Shown here in pieces: positions 61,991-64,000 of a DNA stretch of 64,000 bases. This DNA comes from Maledivibacter sp. (lineage in GTDB: Bacteria; Bacillota; Clostridia; Peptostreptococcales; Caminicellaceae): the NCBI GenBank assembly GCA_025210375.1, contig JAOASB010000034.1, positions 1 to 64,000 on the forward strand, written 5' to 3'. The notes beneath the pieces are model-generated. The model was not told the DNA's origin. It searched no databases and saw nothing but the letters and a program-made list of their open reading frames with translations. Position 1 is the first letter of the stretch. Each line of letters begins with the position of its first letter. Made by a program: the position numbers and the translations under genes.

Positions 61991-62041
61991 AAAAAGTATT
62001 ATTGTAATTAGATTAAGATTTTATAATCCAATCCATAACAA

Positions 62042-62062
62042 GGGGAATTATAGAAATTCCCC
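62042..62062. terminator. Hairpin GGGGAATT/AATTCCCC between ackA and tmcAL
   Basis: A perfect eight-base stem with a five-base loop. No T run follows closely, so it may be a weak terminator or an operator. The remainder up to 62,319 is AT-rich with no other recognisable signal. Confidence 0.4.
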
Positions 62063-62319
62063 AATCATAATAATTATAAAATATTCAAGAAATTTTTCAA
62101 GCTTTAATTGTTTTTTTTTTGATTTTTGTCGTTTTTTTTGATTATACTATATATAATTATAGATTATATATAGTAAATCCTAAATAACTACATATCATAT
62201 CAACAATGATATACATTATTTTTTATAATAATATTATTCCCAATAACCTTAAAATCTTTTATATTAATTAAATATTTCTATAGGGATTTTAAACTACCCT
62301 TAATATACAAGGAGGATAT

Positions 62320-63561
62320 ATGAAAGTCATAGGTTTAGTTACTGAATATAATCCATTCCATAATGGACATAAATACCATTTGGAAAAATCCAAGGAATTA
62401 TCAGGTGCAAGTCATAGCATAGCTGTTATGAGTGGTAATTTTCTTCAACGGGGAGAACCCGCTTTGTTTGATAAATGGGAAAGGGCAAAGATTGCTGTTA
62501 ATGAAGGTATCGATTTAGTGATTGAGCTTCCCACTATCTTTTCCTGTAATAGTGCAGAATTCTTCGCCCAAGGCAGTATTACTTTACTGGATTCCCTTAA
62601 TATCGTTAATTTCATTTGTTTCGGAAGCGAGGATGGGAAATTAGAAAATATTGATTTAATATCAGAGTTATTGATTAATGAACCCCTTGAATATAAGGAA
62701 ATCTTAAAGAAATATCTTGATTTAGGATATACCTTCCCATTAGCTAGGCAAAATGCCCTAGAAGAATATTTAGGTAATAGTTTGGCTCCCACTAATATAT
62801 TGAATAGCCCTAATAATATCCTAGGTATAGAATACATAAAGGCATTAAAGCTTTTAAATAGTAGTATTGAGCCCTTAACAATAAAAAGAATTAAGGCCGA
62901 TTATAATTCTAAGAAGATAGAAGATAACATTTGCAGTGCAACGGCAATTAGAAGCCTACTTCAAGAGGATTATAGTGATTTAATGGGTGTTAAGAAAGTA
63001 GTTCCCTTTAAAAGCTTTAATATCATAAAGAATATCATAGAGGAAGGTAGAGGCCCTATATTTTCCAAGGATCTAGAACAAATAATACTTTATAAGCTTA
63101 GAATGGAATCACCATATGAATTGAGTCATATCCATGATGTGGTTGAAGGTCTTGAGAACAGATTAAAAAATGGATCAATGAGATCTACCTCCTATACCGA
63201 GTTGATGGAGTATTTGAAAACAAAAAGATATACAATGACCAGATTGCAAAGGATTTTAATAAAAACTATTCTAGGTATTTCGAAGGATGATGTAGCTGTT
63301 TTAGTAAAAGGACTAGGTCCCCAATATATTAGAGTTTTAGGTTTTAATTCAAAGGGTGCTGATTTATTGAGAATGATAAAAAAACAAAGCAAGCTTCCCA
63401 TAATAACTAATTTGAAAAGATTTAATCCCCCTAACGAAAATGTTAAAAGAATGCTTGACATTGATATAACCGCTTCAGATGTTTATAGTCTTTTATATAA
63501 GAATGGGAAATTAGCTATCGGAGGACTAGATTACATCACAAAACCATTCATTGCTAACTAA
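62320..63561 (+). CDS. tmcAL: tRNA(Met) cytidine acetate ligase TmcAL
   Basis: A protein of 413 residues. The start GLVTEYNPFHNGHKYHL is the nucleotidyltransferase HxGH site (HNGH), followed by MSGNFLQRGEPALFDKW. It makes N4-acetylcytidine at the wobble position of elongator tRNA(Met), using acetate and ATP. Its neighbour ackA also uses acetate. The ribosome site is AGGAGG. Confidence 0.96.
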   Translation: MKVIGLVTEYNPFHNGHKYHLEKSKELSGASHSIAVMSGNFLQRGEPALFDKWERAKIAVNEGIDLVIELPTIFSCNSAEFFAQGSITLLDSLNIVNFICFGSEDGKLENIDLISELLINEPLEYKEILKKYLDLGYTFPLARQNALEEYLGNSLAPTNILNSPNNILGIEYIKALKLLNSSIEPLTIKRIKADYNSKKIEDNICSATAIRSLLQEDYSDLMGVKKVVPFKSFNIIKNIIEEGRGPIFSKDLEQIILYKLRMESPYELSHIHDVVEGLENRLKNGSMRSTSYTELMEYLKTKRYTMTRLQRILIKTILGISKDDVAVLVKGLGPQYIRVLGFNSKGADLLRMIKKQSKLPIITNLKRFNPPNENVKRMLDIDITASDVYSLLYKNGKLAIGGLDYITKPFIAN

Positions 63562-63625
63562 AAAGTAATAAAATAGGAATCTGAAAATATATATAAATAT
63601 ATATATTTTCAGGGAGGATCCAGAG

Positions 63626-64000
63626 TTGATCAATTTCTTTATTATTTTATCCATAGCTTTTACCCTTGTTTTTTTGAAGATCAAATATGTAGACCTTTTC
63701 AAAAAAATCAAGTCATTCACATTTGTTTTTATTGTTATTATAATGGTTTTTTATATAGTAATATATCCAAGCGAAATAATAGAAGCCACCCGTAACGGTA
63801 TTCTTTTATGGGCTAATATAGTTTTGCCCTCACTACTGCCCTTTTTTATTGGAGCTGAGCTTCTAGTTGGTCTGGGGGTCGTAAAATTTATCGGGGTTTT
63901 AATAGAGCCCTTTATTAGGCCCATATTTAATGTTCCCGGCGAAGCTTCATTTATTTTTGCTATGAGCATCACCTCTGGATATCCTATGGGGATTAAATTA
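63626..64000 (+). CDS. ylbJ: Sporulation integral membrane protein YlbJ (partial)
   Basis: TTG at 63,626 lies eight bases after AGGGAGG, and the frame stays open for 125 codons to the window end. Three or more membrane helices occur, with WANIVLPSLLPFFIGAELL, FIGVLIEPFIRP and SITSGYPMGIK, typical of YlbJ. It is needed for spore cortex formation, so the host likely sporulates or descends from spore formers. Confidence 0.88.
   Translation, partial: MINFFIILSIAFTLVFLKIKYVDLFKKIKSFTFVFIVIIMVFYIVIYPSEIIEATRNGILLWANIVLPSLLPFFIGAELLVGLGVVKFIGVLIEPFIRPIFNVPGEASFIFAMSITSGYPMGIKL

Overview
The window is AT-rich DNA from a low-GC Gram-positive anaerobe, most likely a member of the Clostridia (perhaps near the Tissierellales). 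The evidence is the Firmicute gene order on the right (smc-ftsY-ylxM-ffh-rpsP-khpA-rimM-trmD-rplS-lepB-rbgA-rnhB), the FapR-controlled fatty-acid operon, ylbJ beside tmcAL, strong AGGAGG ribosome sites and several TTG starts. I see no rRNA, tRNA or CRISPR array.

Two unrelated regions meet near position 34,710. Positions 1 to about 34,710 are the right part of a large integrated element; its left end lies outside the window. A large serine recombinase (33,060-34,727) sits at the junction inside comM, which it cuts near codon 345. Positions from about 34,710 to 64,000 are conserved chromosome, nearly all on the minus strand.

The element has three blocks. (i) 1-18.2 kb is a plasmid-like backbone on the minus strand. 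It holds a Tad/type IVc-pilus-like secretion locus: CpaF, TadB and TadC relatives, a CpaB/SAF protein, two CpaE/MinD-like ATPases, small membrane and pseudopilin-like proteins, and two paralogous two-helix proteins that could be pilins. A XerC/D-type recombinase closes the operon. Upstream are a winged-helix replication protein with four GGTATTACC iterons, an actin-like ParM with a ParR-like partner, and many small genes, several apparently broken by single-base losses. (ii) 18.3-27.5 kb is a defence-like cargo zone: a frameshifted TIGR02391 (Ymh-type) gene, divergent Cro/CI-type regulators with palindromic operators, a SIR2-domain protein, then unrelated small genes separated by three families of repeated intergenic sequence. 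One family folds like an integron attC site or a structured RNA. This cassette-like array is the least explained part of the window. (iii) 27.5-34.7 kb holds a DUF6979-like gene, an ImmA/IrrE-type protein, an IS3-family remnant fused into a truncated helicase, a Zorya-like operon (ZorA-ZorB-HNH, type II layout) and the recombinase.

The chromosomal half carries the 5' part of comM, a LysM protein, yraN, an FhlB-like protein, a FliK/YlqG-like protein, then RNase HII, ribosome assembly, protein targeting (Ffh, FtsY, YlxM), RNA modification and processing (TrmD, RimM, RNase III), SMC, the fapR-plsX-fabH-fabD-fabG-acpP-fabF operon with a readable FapR promoter/operator, rpmF-yceD, ackA, tmcAL and the start of ylbJ. 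Four palindromic, MITE-like elements lie in its intergenic gaps; one duplicated a terminator hairpin where it inserted.
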